The notes below the pieces were generated by a model. That model was not told the DNA's origin, did not search any database, and saw nothing but the letters and a program-made list of their open reading frames with translations. From Pseudoflavonifractor sp. 524-17 (lineage in GTDB: Bacteria; Bacillota; Clostridia; Oscillospirales; Oscillospiraceae): 64,000 nucleotides of DNA. Every line of letters starts with the position of its first letter. Position 1 is the first letter of the stretch. The stretch covers positions 59,553 through 123,552 of the forward strand of contig NZ_QWEK01000013.1 in assembly GCF_009935845.1 (NCBI RefSeq), written 5' to 3'. Made by a program: the position numbers and the translations under genes. Shown here one piece after another: positions 55,399 to 64,000 of the stretch.

Positions 55399-55590
55399 CT
55401 ACTCTCGCCACTTTTCATATATGGCCATTACAACAGCAGAAAGAGCTATAGCTTCACCCGCATACCCATATAAATCGTATAAAGATATTTCTACAATTAT
55501 TTCCTGCCATGACAGGAAGCACCTTATAACAAAGAAAATCAAAGTAACCCATACTGTTATTTGGGAAAAACGCCTAAATTGCTCGCTCAT
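55399..55590 (-). CDS. truncated two-helix membrane protein, possible CBASS effector remnant
   Basis: 63 residues with two hydrophobic helices: about 10-27 (ITVWVTLIFFVIRCFLSW) and about 38-58 (LYGYAGEAIALSAVVMAIYE), ending KWRE. It begins five bases after the stop of the CD-NTase gene, where CBASS effectors lie. The layout fits the N-terminal membrane part of Cap15-type effectors, which continue as a beta-barrel sensor of about 120 residues; that part is gone, replaced by unrelated sequence. The family call is inference from position and topology. Confidence 0.5.
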   Translation of the reverse strand: MSEQFRRFSQITVWVTLIFFVIRCFLSWQEIIVEISLYDLYGYAGEAIALSAVVMAIYEKWRE

Positions 55591-55595
55591 ATTAT

Positions 55596-56564
55596 TTAAG
55601 TCCCATTTATGTCGTATTCGAAAAACTCAACAAGAATATCGATGAAGTTTTCATAGGTTTTTGCAGATGCCTGAGTCGGACAGAGGGATTTAATACCATT
55701 AGCCTCTTTGTACGTCAAGAAATCCGCTTTATGTGCCTGAAGATAGTTCAGCACTTCTTCAAAAGCAAAACCATATAGCCCCCACTTCTTAAAAATTTCA
55801 TCTGGAATATTCCAAAGGAGGGACTCCAACCCAAAAGAGGAAACGTCATTTGCATAAGGAAATCCATAATTACTCATCAGCAACTTCATATTTTTTATTA
55901 TGCGAACTATTTTCTTATAATAGTGATTTGCTGCAACGTTTTTCTGCCTGCCATTTGCGATATGTTGCTCTGGATAGTTAATAATCCTTCCACCACTGTC
56001 CGGAAATATCACAACGCCTCCAACATAATTCGACTCGTCTTTTCGGTTGTCGCCTCTGTAATCTCTATATCTCATGCAGGGAACAGTATCGGCATCTTTC
56101 CGATATGTATTACCATGTACCTTGATGGACTTATCCCCTCTTTTTACATCACGCCCAAATTTGATTGTCAAACATTCCTGAACTTCGTCCTTAAAACTCT
56201 TTGATGCTACTGCGGAGGAAGAAAAACCGTAATCTAACCCAGATTATCCAATTCGATACTCGGGTTGAAATGTTTCCTCTTGTATGACAGCAATATCCAC
56301 ATCACTTTGGGTCCGTATATTTGTATTGCTTGCATATGAACCTTGAATGAACATCTTGATTTTTCGCCAATCTTTGGTTCTCCGCATTTCTAATGAATAC
56401 GCATACGTATCGCTATACAATGGTACAATCTCTCGATTTTCATCAGAAAAGCCAAGACCCTTTAAGGCATCCCGTATCATTTTGATAGCATTGAGACATT
56501 GTTGATTTTCGGTATCGCTAGGCGGAGCGGCATAGCGTTTCAATGTACTTTCTGTAAACTTCAT
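55596..56564 (-). pseudogene. CBASS cyclic oligonucleotide synthase (CD-NTase) with an in-frame stop
   Basis: One reading frame of 322 codons broken only by a TAA at 56244-56246 (codon 107). Catalytic marks of cGAS/DncV-like enzymes: FIQGSYASNTNIRTQSDVDI holds the GS motif and the D-x-D metal pair (about residues 74-93); the third acidic position is in KDADTVPCMRY after the stop. Later INYPEQHIANG and YYKKIVRIIKNMK are typical of the helical core. These enzymes make cyclic di- or trinucleotides on phage infection. RBS AGGAGG precedes ATG 56564. The first product would be a 106-residue inactive stub; a restart at 56171 would lack the active site. Confidence 0.8.
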
Positions 56565-56587
56565 TTAGCATCCTCCTGAAATTGTTT

Positions 56588-59500
56588 TTAGACAATCCCA
56601 AAAAATTTTTCGTAAAACGCCTTTAGCCGGTCAATTACGCCTTGCTATTTTGCGGTACAATTGCCTCCGCCAAAACGTGAAACCGGCGGCATGAGCCTGT
56701 CAATATCCGTTCCGTTGGTCTTGAGTTCCCCGGCCTGTAGAGCGTTTCCGATAAACTGCCGTGTTTCCTCCGGCTTGAGTTTTTCTTCAGCAATCATGGC
56801 CGTCAGCTCTTGCTCACGTTGCTGAATTACGAAATCCCGCCATTCCTGGAATACGTCATCTACCTCATTGATACCGGCAATGAAGTCCTCAATCAGAGCT
56901 TTTTACTGCGTAATTCTGGACTGGCATCTACTGTTTTGCGGATTGTTACCAGGACTTCCTTGTCCTCATTATGCGAGTCGTGATATTTTTTCACCAGCAA
57001 CAGAATATAATCAATGTTGATCTCAACCTGACGTATCAGCTATACCTCAAAGACAATATCATCTTCAATGTCAGAGCTTTCTCCCCTCTTCCTCCGTTCA
57101 TTCCATTCATCCCGCAGATCCTGATACCGCCCCAGGTAGTCCTGCAAATCTCGCTCAGAGAGCATATCCTGGTTCTGAAATTCATCAAAGGAGGATAGGA
57201 TATTTCTCATGCGCAGGATTGCCCCAAAAAGGGAGATAAAATCTTTCTCTGCCTGTTCGCCGACAATCTTTGGTTCGGACAGAGGGAAGTCATTTGTCAG
57301 TCTCTCAATCAGGTCCTCATATCTGGGGTGCTGCTTATGATCGTCATCGACATACCCGCTAAAATAGTCTTTGAAACTGCGCAGTAAAATAACACCGCCG
57401 GAACTTTCATCGCCAAAACGGGCAATCGCACGGTCTACCCGCTTTTGCAGATTGCGGAAACAGACAATATTGCCGAATGACTTGACGGAGTTCAGGATAC
57501 GATTCGTGCGGGAAAACGCCTGGATAAGGCCGTGCATTTTGAGGTTTTTGTCTACCCACAGCGTGTTCAGGGTCGTAGCGTCAAAGCCGGTCAGGAACAT
57601 ATTGACAACAATCAGCAAGTCGATCTCTCTGTTTTTCATCCGCAGAGAAACGTCCTTATAATAGTTCTGGAATTTGTCGCTGGATGTATCGTAATTGGTG
57701 TGGAACGTCTCGTTATAGTCCTGAATGGCCTGCTCCAGGAAATCGCGGGAGTTCTGATCCAGAGCGGAAGTGTCCTCCGGGTTTTCCTCATCCAGGATAC
57801 CGCCTGTCTCTGCCTCGTTTGCCCCATAGCTGAAAATAATCGCTACTTTTAGCTGCTGTCTGGGGTCCTCCTTCATCTGCTGTTTGAACTCCGCATAGTA
57901 GAGTTTTACCATAGGGACAGACGCCACAGAAAAAATGGAGTTGAAACCGCTCAGGCGCTGCTTTTTTTGCTCTCATCAACCTTCGACCTTCCGGCGGATG
58001 CAACTTCAGAGATATGCGTCAGCGCATTGAAGATATGCGTCTTATTCCCACGGTACGTTTCCTGATCGAAATGCTCCAGGATGTACCGAGTGACAAGCTC
58101 AATGCGCTCCGGGGCCATATATGCCTTTTCCCGGTTAATATCCCATACCTGTTCGTCAATCATTTCTTCATCCATACCCATTGTCCTGATGTAGTCCACA
58201 CGGAAAGGAAGGACGTTCTTATCATTGATGGCATCCACGATGGTGTAGGTATGGGGCCGGTCCCCAAAGGTCTGATCGGTGGTACAAAATCGGAGATTTC
58301 CGTTTTTGGTGGCGTTATCTCCAAAAATCGGCGTACCGGTAAATCCAAAGAGATGATACTTCTTGAAGTTCTTTACGATGGCCTCGTGCATATCTCCAAA
58401 CTGACTGCGGTGGCAGTCGTCAAAGATGATGACAACACGCTTGTCGTAGATGGGATGATTTTTATTTCTTGCCACGAAAGCAGAAAGTTTCTGAATGGTC
58501 GTGACAATGATGCGGTACTCGTGGAAATTGCCGCTTGCGTCTTTATCTTCCAGCTGCCGTTGGAGAATAGCAGTTGAACGGTTGCTGTTGGCCGCACCCT
58601 TTTCAAAGCGGTCATACCAACATGGTCTGGTAGTCCAGGTCTTTGCGATCTACAACAAACAGGACCTTATCAATATAGGGCAGCTTTGACGCGAGACGGG
58701 CCGTCTTAAAGCTGGTGAGGGTCTTACCGGAGCCGGTGGTATGCCAGATGTAACCGCCGCCCGCAATGGAGCCGTACTTCTTGTAGTTGTTCGCAATTTC
58801 GATACGGTTCAAAATCCGTTCGGTGGCGGTGATCTGATAGGGACGCATTACCATCAGCATTTTTTCCGCTGTGAAAACGCAGTATCTTGTCAGAATATTC
58901 AGGATGGTATGCTTGGCGAAAAACGTCCTGGTAAAGTCAATCAGGTCTGGTATGATATAGTTCTTCCCATCGGCCCAGAAGGAAGTAAATTCAAAGCTGT
59001 TGCTGGTCGTTTTCTTCTTTGCAGTGGAGGCTGTTTCCGCCTCTTTTATGGCACTGTAGCGGGTCGTATTGGAGTAATACTTGGTGTTCGTGCCGTTGGA
59101 GATAACAAAAATCTGCACATACTCATACAGTCCGCAGCCAGCCCAAAAGCTGTCCCGCTGGTAGCGGTCTATCTGATGGAACGCCTCTTTCAGCGCAACA
59201 CCCCGCTTTTTCAGCTCCACATGGACCATGGGAAGGCCATTTACCAAAATCGTCACATCATAGCGGTTATCGTATCTGGCCCCGTCCTCTTTCCCAACAA
59301 CATATTGGTTAATGACCTGGAGGCGGTTGTTGTGGATGTTCTTTTTATCAATGAGGGTAATATTCTTGCTCTCGCCGGAGGACCTGGATATGATCTTCCT
59401 GAATGCGGCGGCTTTTGTCATCAATCTTATCGTTGGCGACAGCAATACAGGAAGTGAAAAACCGCTCCCACTCGCTGTCAGTAAAGGTGCAGTGGTTCAG

Positions 59501-59707
59501 CTCCTCCAGCTTTCTGCGCAGGTTGGCGATCAGCTCCGCCTCGGAATGGATAGGGAGATATTCATAGCCCTGTTCGCAAAGAAGATGGATAAATTCTTTT
59601 TCCAGCGCGGCCTCGCTCTGGTAACTGTCGGAACGGGTCTTGACTGGTTCATATTCTGTTACCACTGTGTTTTCGTTTGTCTGGGCCACAACGTTGAAAT
59701 AGCTCAT
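56588..59707 (-). pseudogene. hsdR: type I restriction endonuclease subunit R, multiply broken
   Basis: About 1040 codons, full length for HsdR, but not open. Seen are the nuclease site [21 protein letters not shown], Walker [14 protein letters not shown], the motif II form FDDCHRSQFG (usual DECH), GFTGTP, and the helicase end MFLTGFDATTLNTLW. Lesions: frameshifts near 59370, 58615 and 57965, a TAG at 57040-57042, a further frameshift near 56900 and a TAG near 56650. The start overlaps the hsdS stop (ATGA). So many lesions mean loss of function. The hsdM gene is not present upstream of hsdS. Confidence 0.88.
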
Positions 59708-60876
59708 GGGTTCAGCTCCTTAAACGTCAAGAGTTTGTCCCGGTAGTGTTCATACTGCCATTGCCGTGCCTCGATCTCGGCGGACAGTCCGGAGGTCAAG
59801 TCGCTGCGGAGGGTATCAAAACGGTCGAGTATGGCGACTATGCGTTCCTGATCTTCCAGCGGAGGGAGTGGAATAACAATTTGTGATATGGCAGGCACAC
59901 TTGAATGAACAACCTTGCTCTTTGCCTTCCCTTTGCTCTTTTGCTTTTGTGCAGCTGTTGTAGAAAGTGCATAGCTGAGATATTTGGGATTTTCCCCATG
60001 TTTCATCACAACAATGTCACCGCCAGCCAAACAACGATCATGCCCCAGGTACACGCAGGATTTAGCAATTTTCTCAATGCTTTCACCTGTTATTGTAAAA
60101 AGGATGTCCCCATACTCAAAATACTTTTTATTTTGAATTTTGTTTTCATCAGTGTGGGATACGCAGGTATCGAAGTGGATATTGTAGGTTGTATAAATTT
60201 CACCATACCGAACACAAGGTATACCCTTATCGGTCACTTGATTGCGGGTAATTCCCGCCCCTCGGTACATATCAGTCGCAATCATACTCAGGGGTAGCAT
60301 CACATACCCAAACACATATTGCAACAACTTAATTACGTCTCGGCGCTCCGGCTCTCTCTACATGAACAAGCTGTGAACAATCATCGAAGGAGAGAAGAAG
60401 GTCCCGGTAATACTCGTACTGCTTTTGCCGCGCCTCGATCTCAGCAGGCAGGCCGATTTTCAAATCGGTGCAGACAGCATCAAAGTTATCGAGGACGTTG
60501 ACAATGCGCCGTTGGACAGAGAGGGGAGGAACGGGAACTCTGTAAGTCAACAGTTTCTGAAAATCCAAAGAGTCTACTGTGCCACCCTGTTTTTTGTCCT
60601 CGCCAGAATATCTTGACCTTTTCCTTGTAGCAGATGAAATGCGTATCTGGGAATAGCAGTTTCATTGACTTCAAGTGCCTTTATGTCCTGATTGACAGTA
60701 GTGGAAAAAGGTACATAGGCCACAGGAAATGTATGTTTCAGTATGCCAGAACGTGTGACAATAGCAATGCTATTCTTCGGATATAGCGTCATCGAGGCAT
60801 TCTTCATTGCAATTTCGGTTATGTGGTCCTGAGTATCGGTCAGTGTTGAACACTTCATATCTGATGATGTCCGCAA
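59704..60876 (-). pseudogene. hsdS: type I restriction specificity subunit S, broken and truncated
   Basis: Three pieces in shifted frames. 60574-60876 is the end of the first target-recognition domain (NSIAIVTRSGILKHTFPVAY). 60329-60568 is the first central helix (RIVNVLDNFDAVCTDLKIGL then KQYEYYRDLLLSFD). 59704-60327 is the second recognition domain and last helix ([33 protein letters not shown]). The N-terminal part is lost close to the group II intron RT. Frameshifts near 60571 and 60328 break the frame. It forms an operon remnant with hsdR. Confidence 0.82.
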
Positions 60877-61002
60877 TAATAAGGCGGACGGAGCGAAGGG
60901 GCATAGTCAGTGCAGATTCGTATGTGAACAGAAAGTCGAGGAAGCCGTAGGGCATACCTGACTAAAACCAGAAACACCAATTCCGAAGGGAGGCGGTGCG
61001 TT

Positions 61003-62640
61003 ATGGCACGACAATTCGACTGCCCAAAAACCGAAACCCAACTACGCGAAGTCCAGAATAAGCTGTATCAGCACAGCAAGGAGGTCTATGACGCAGGCGG
61101 AAGGCCGGCGTTCAAGGGCCTGCTGGAAATCATGTCAGCAGAAGCAACCATTATCACAGCAATTCACAACATCAAAAGCAACCGTGGAAGTGAGACCCCC
61201 GGCGTGGATTCTAAGACCATGCGTAAAGACTATCTGCAATGCTCACATTCCTGGGTGATAAAGGATATTCAAAACGCATTTAAGCACTTTGAACCACAGA
61301 AGATACGCCGGGTGTATATCGACAAACCAGGCAAAGCTGAAAAACGTCTGCTGGGGATTCCTACGATACGGGACAGAATCGTACAAGAGTGTATGAGGAT
61401 TGTGCTGGAGCCAATATTTGAAGCGCAGTTCTTTGCCCATTCCTACGGTTTTCGCCCTATGCGGGATGCGCCTATGGCATTGGAACGAGCAAAACTGCTT
61501 GTCCATCACACGGGCTACTACTGGATCGTCGAGGGCGACATCAGCAAATGCTTTGACCGCATTGACCACGCCATTCTGCTAAAGCGCCTATACCATATGG
61601 GCGTAAAAGACAGGCGGGTGCTGCAAATTATCAAGGCCATGCTGAAAGCCGGGGTTATGGGCGAGTGCGAGGTGAACGAGGAAGGAACGCCGCAGGGAGG
61701 GCTAATCAGTCCATTGTTGGCAAATGTGTACCTGGATATCATGGATGAATGGATTTCCAGTCAATAGGAGCGCAAGAAAACCCGTACAGCGTATTCCAGA
61801 CCAGAAACCAAGCTTCATGCCTTGCGCAAAAGGAGCAATCTGATACCAGGATATCTCGTCCGTTACGCGGATGATTTTGTAATTATTACAGATACTCGCG
61901 CCTATGCCGAAGGTTGGAAAGCCCGGTTGCAAGCCTTTCTACAAAGCAAGATGAAGCTGACATTATCCCAGGAGAAAACGCTGATAACAGACATCCGAAA
62001 GAAACACATCAAATTTATAGGCTGCGAGTTCAAAATGGTGCCGGGGAAATCTCGCCGGGGCTATATCTCAAGGACAATTCCAGACAGAGACCAATTAAAG
62101 CAGAAAGTTGACAAAATTACCCATGACATCAAAAAGATTCCCCTAAACTACAGCCGGGAACAGATGATTGGCGCAATCACCTTTTGCAAGTGGGAAAAAG
62201 TCTTACAAAAAACCAAGCAGAAACTCCCTACACCGAAACCGGAAGGCAAATCAACTTCGAGCGCACGAAAAAGAAGCGTATCAACGCGCGCTTCGATGAA
62301 CTGTACTCGGAGAAATCGGCAAGGGCCATCAGCTATGGAAAATGGGGAAAGCCCAACAACTTTGAGTTCATCATGAATCGGGCCTATGCCCTGAATCGTG
62401 ACAAGCTCAAGTGCCGGGTCTGCGGCGGCTGGCTCATTTCCAGCACGCCATGGGCGCACCGAATTAACCCCTACCTCCCTCTGGACAAGGTGAATCGTGT
62501 CAACAATCTGGTCTCACTCCACAAGAAATGCTTTATGGCGGTGAATAATCCGAACCAAGAAATCAGCCAATTTGATGTGAAAGCACAGAAGAAAATTATC
62601 GGTTACAGGGAAAAACTGGTTCCTTCATATATGGGCAATA
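61003..62640 (+). pseudogene. group II intron reverse transcriptase/maturase, broken
   Basis: The N-terminus QFDCPKTETQLREVQNKLYQ and RT blocks LLGIPTIRDRIVQECMR, SYGFRPMRDA, IVEGDISKCFDRIDH, EGTPQGGLISPLLANVYL and the catalytic YADDF are present. An amber TAG at 61765-61767 (after SSQ) stops the main frame; the same frame continues to about 62190, then a frameshift leads to the C-terminal part with an HNH-like region, CRVCGGWL then LVSLHKKC. Flanking ribozyme sequence is too short: only about 130 bases separate it from hsdS, and no domain V is seen before the recombinase. Inactive as an intron here. Confidence 0.82.
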
Positions 62641-62669
62641 CGCATAAAGAAGTTTTCGGAAATTTGCTG

Positions 62670-62705
62670 GACAACCGCATGATGTTGTGGCGTCATGCGG
62701 TTGTC
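62670..62705. repeat. perfect 13-bp inverted repeat at the recombinase end
   Basis: GACAACCGCATGA and TCATGCGGTTGTC around ten bases, overlapping the recombinase stop codon. It could be a terminator (TTTT follows on the plus strand only) or part of an element end. Confidence 0.45.
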
Positions 62706-64000
62706 GTTTTGCTGTACCCGCTAAATTCCGGGGAAAAATCAACCTCCCCGATAAAGTTATAGTGTACGTCAATGCGCTGGGTGCGATGGCCGCTGGATTT
62801 ATCGGGGGCGTGGACAACTACCTTTTCCACAAACTCACGCAAAAGGGCCGGGGTCAACTCGGTGGGTTCGGTGTACTTCTTTACAATCTTCAGAAAATTC
62901 CGGACATTGACAGCCTGGGCTTCCGTCTCGGCTACAACGCCTTGCAATTCCTCTGCGGACTGTTTCAGATCCAACTGTTCCTTTTCATAGCCCTCGGACA
63001 ACCGGGTAAACCGCTCTACACTCAACGCCCCCGCCACACGATCCTCATAAAGCTGTTGAATAATGCGGTCAAGCTCGCTGATGCGCCGCTCCTGCTTCTC
63101 CAGCTTGCGCTTAGCTCGCTCCTGCTCGGTACGCTGTGCCGCCGTCTTATTCTCCATGACGCGCCGCACAAACTCGTCCTCGTCATCTTGGGCGTAGGCT
63201 ACAACACGCTGCAAATTTTGAAGTACAAGCTGTTCCAGCACCACGGCCCTGATATAATGGGCGGTGCATTGTTTTCTGGAGCGGTAATTCGCACAAGTGT
63301 AACTCTCCTGTTCTTTTGTAAACGTAACGGTGCGGTGGTGGTACAGCTTTGCTCCGCAGTCGGCGCAGTAGGCCAGCCCGGAGAACAATCCCATTTCGCC
63401 CAGCTTCGTAGGGCGGCGGCGCTGCTCCCGACTCTTCTGTACGATTTCCCATGTCTCCCTATCAATAATCGCTTTGTGGGTGCCCTCAAACACCGCCCGT
63501 TTGTCGGGGGGATTGATGATTGCTTTCTTGCTCTTATAGGAGAGTTTGGTGGTCTTGAAATTCGTTGTACGGCCTAAATAAGTATCCTGCTCCAAAATGC
63601 TCAGAACAGTTGCGGGATTCCAGCGGCAGGGATCATCCGGATAGTAACGGCTTGTCCGGCCTGTGCGCCGAAACTCAATCGTCCCCGGTGTGGGAATTTC
63701 CCGCTCTTTCAGCATCCGGGCAATTTTGCCGGGGCCGTTGCCCTCCAAACACAACTGAAAAATCAACTCCACCACAGGGGCGGTTTCCTCGTCCACTAAA
63801 AGGTGTCCGTCCTCGCCCTTTATGTAGCCGTAGGGGGCGTTTGATGCCAGCCGTTGGCCTGACATCCCTTTGTTGCGAAAAAACGCCCGTATCTTCTTCG
63901 AGGTGTCTTTGGCGTACCACTCATTTATGATATTTCGGAAAGGGGTAAAGTCATTTCCCAGTTGCTCCTCGCTGTCCACTCCATCATTGACGGCGATAAA
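62693..64000 (-). CDS. large serine recombinase (TndX/TnpX type), 5' end beyond the window
   Basis: 435 codons are visible and open; the N-terminal catalytic domain begins outside. The visible start FIAVNDGVDSEEQLGND and PFRNIINEWYAKDTSKKIRA follow the resolvase catalytic core. Then the recombinase domain (GKIARMLKEREIPTPGT), a zinc ribbon with paired Cys (GLAYCADCGAKLYHH and CANYRSRKQC), a long coiled coil (about 260-350) and a C-terminal LLREFVEKVVVHAPDKSSG region. Such enzymes excise and insert conjugative or mobilisable elements. It is the only unbroken mobile gene here. Its stop lies next to the intron RT remnant. Confidence 0.88.
   Translation of the reverse strand, partial: FIAVNDGVDSEEQLGNDFTPFRNIINEWYAKDTSKKIRAFFRNKGMSGQRLASNAPYGYIKGEDGHLLVDEETAPVVELIFQLCLEGNGPGKIARMLKEREIPTPGTIEFRRTGRTSRYYPDDPCRWNPATVLSILEQDTYLGRTTNFKTTKLSYKSKKAIINPPDKRAVFEGTHKAIIDRETWEIVQKSREQRRRPTKLGEMGLFSGLAYCADCGAKLYHHRTVTFTKEQESYTCANYRSRKQCTAHYIRAVVLEQLVLQNLQRVVAYAQDDEDEFVRRVMENKTAAQRTEQERAKRKLEKQERRISELDRIIQQLYEDRVAGALSVERFTRLSEGYEKEQLDLKQSAEELQGVVAETEAQAVNVRNFLKIVKKYTEPTELTPALLREFVEKVVVHAPDKSSGHRTQRIDVHYNFIGEVDFSPEFSGYSKTTTA

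Noticed and set aside
55596..62640. Stop-codon reassignment or suppression as explanation for in-frame TAA and TAG in the island
   Set aside because: Both TAA and TAG occur, frameshifts accompany them, and genes elsewhere in the window use these codons as normal stops; decay is simpler.

Overview
The window reads as a chromosomal segment of a GC-rich, spore-forming, anaerobe-like member of the Clostridia. The best guess is an Oscillospiraceae/Ruminococcaceae-type gut bacterium. The reasons are the spoIIGA-sigE sporulation pair, diaminopimelate synthesis by the LL-DAP aminotransferase route (dapF-dapL), AddAB instead of RecBCD, a T-box leader on pheST, IreB, and strongly GC-biased codon use up to about 52.2 kb. 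The species assignment is inference. No tRNA, rRNA or CRISPR array was seen.

Layout. 0-11.7 kb: ddl, a fused NAD(P)HX repair enzyme, a lipoprotein, a patatin-like lipase, an ANTAR protein, dapF-dapL, addA and a cytidylate-kinase-like gene. 11.8-19.4 kb (minus strand): addB, which is separated from addA and convergent with it; guaB with its own promoter; and a four-gene operon (zinc-ribbon protein, acyl-ACP thioesterase, membrane ferredoxin-like protein, DUF1905 protein). 19.5-25.8 kb: gltX, spoIIGA-sigE, a zinc-ribbon/Ig-like membrane protein and a PHP phosphoesterase. 25.9-29.3 kb: a cluster of small secreted proteins around a PadR-regulated operon. 29.5-34.2 kb: a TetR regulator, then pheST behind a Phe-specific T-box. 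34.3-44.2 kb: a nearly complete arginine pathway (argG, argH, argC, argJ, argB, argD, argF) plus proC, preceded by ARG-box-like operators. 44.3-52.2 kb: a lipoprotein, an RluD-type enzyme, and a signalling locus made of IreB, a PP2C phosphatase, a Ser/Thr kinase with an Ig-like external domain, an RCC1/SLH surface protein and an FHA membrane protein.

From about 52.3 kb base composition shifts to more AT-rich. A chemoreceptor gene is followed, to the window end, by a decaying mobile/defence island on the minus strand. It holds a serine-recombinase tail, PHP and other gene fragments, a CBASS-type cyclic-oligonucleotide synthase interrupted by one in-frame stop next to a truncated two-helix membrane effector, a full-length but multiply broken type I restriction subunit hsdR, a broken hsdS, a group II intron reverse transcriptase without recognisable ribozyme ends, and an open large serine recombinase running off the window edge.

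The genes work together most clearly in arginine/proline synthesis, in DAP synthesis for peptidoglycan and lysine, in early sporulation, and probably in a phosphorylation circuit that senses the envelope (kinase, phosphatase, FHA reader, IreB target). The most unusual items are the kinase whose outside domain is Ig-like instead of PASTA, a degenerate second tRNA-binding-like domain inside PheT, an inverted repeat wrapped around a strong promoter opposite padR, and the CBASS relic.
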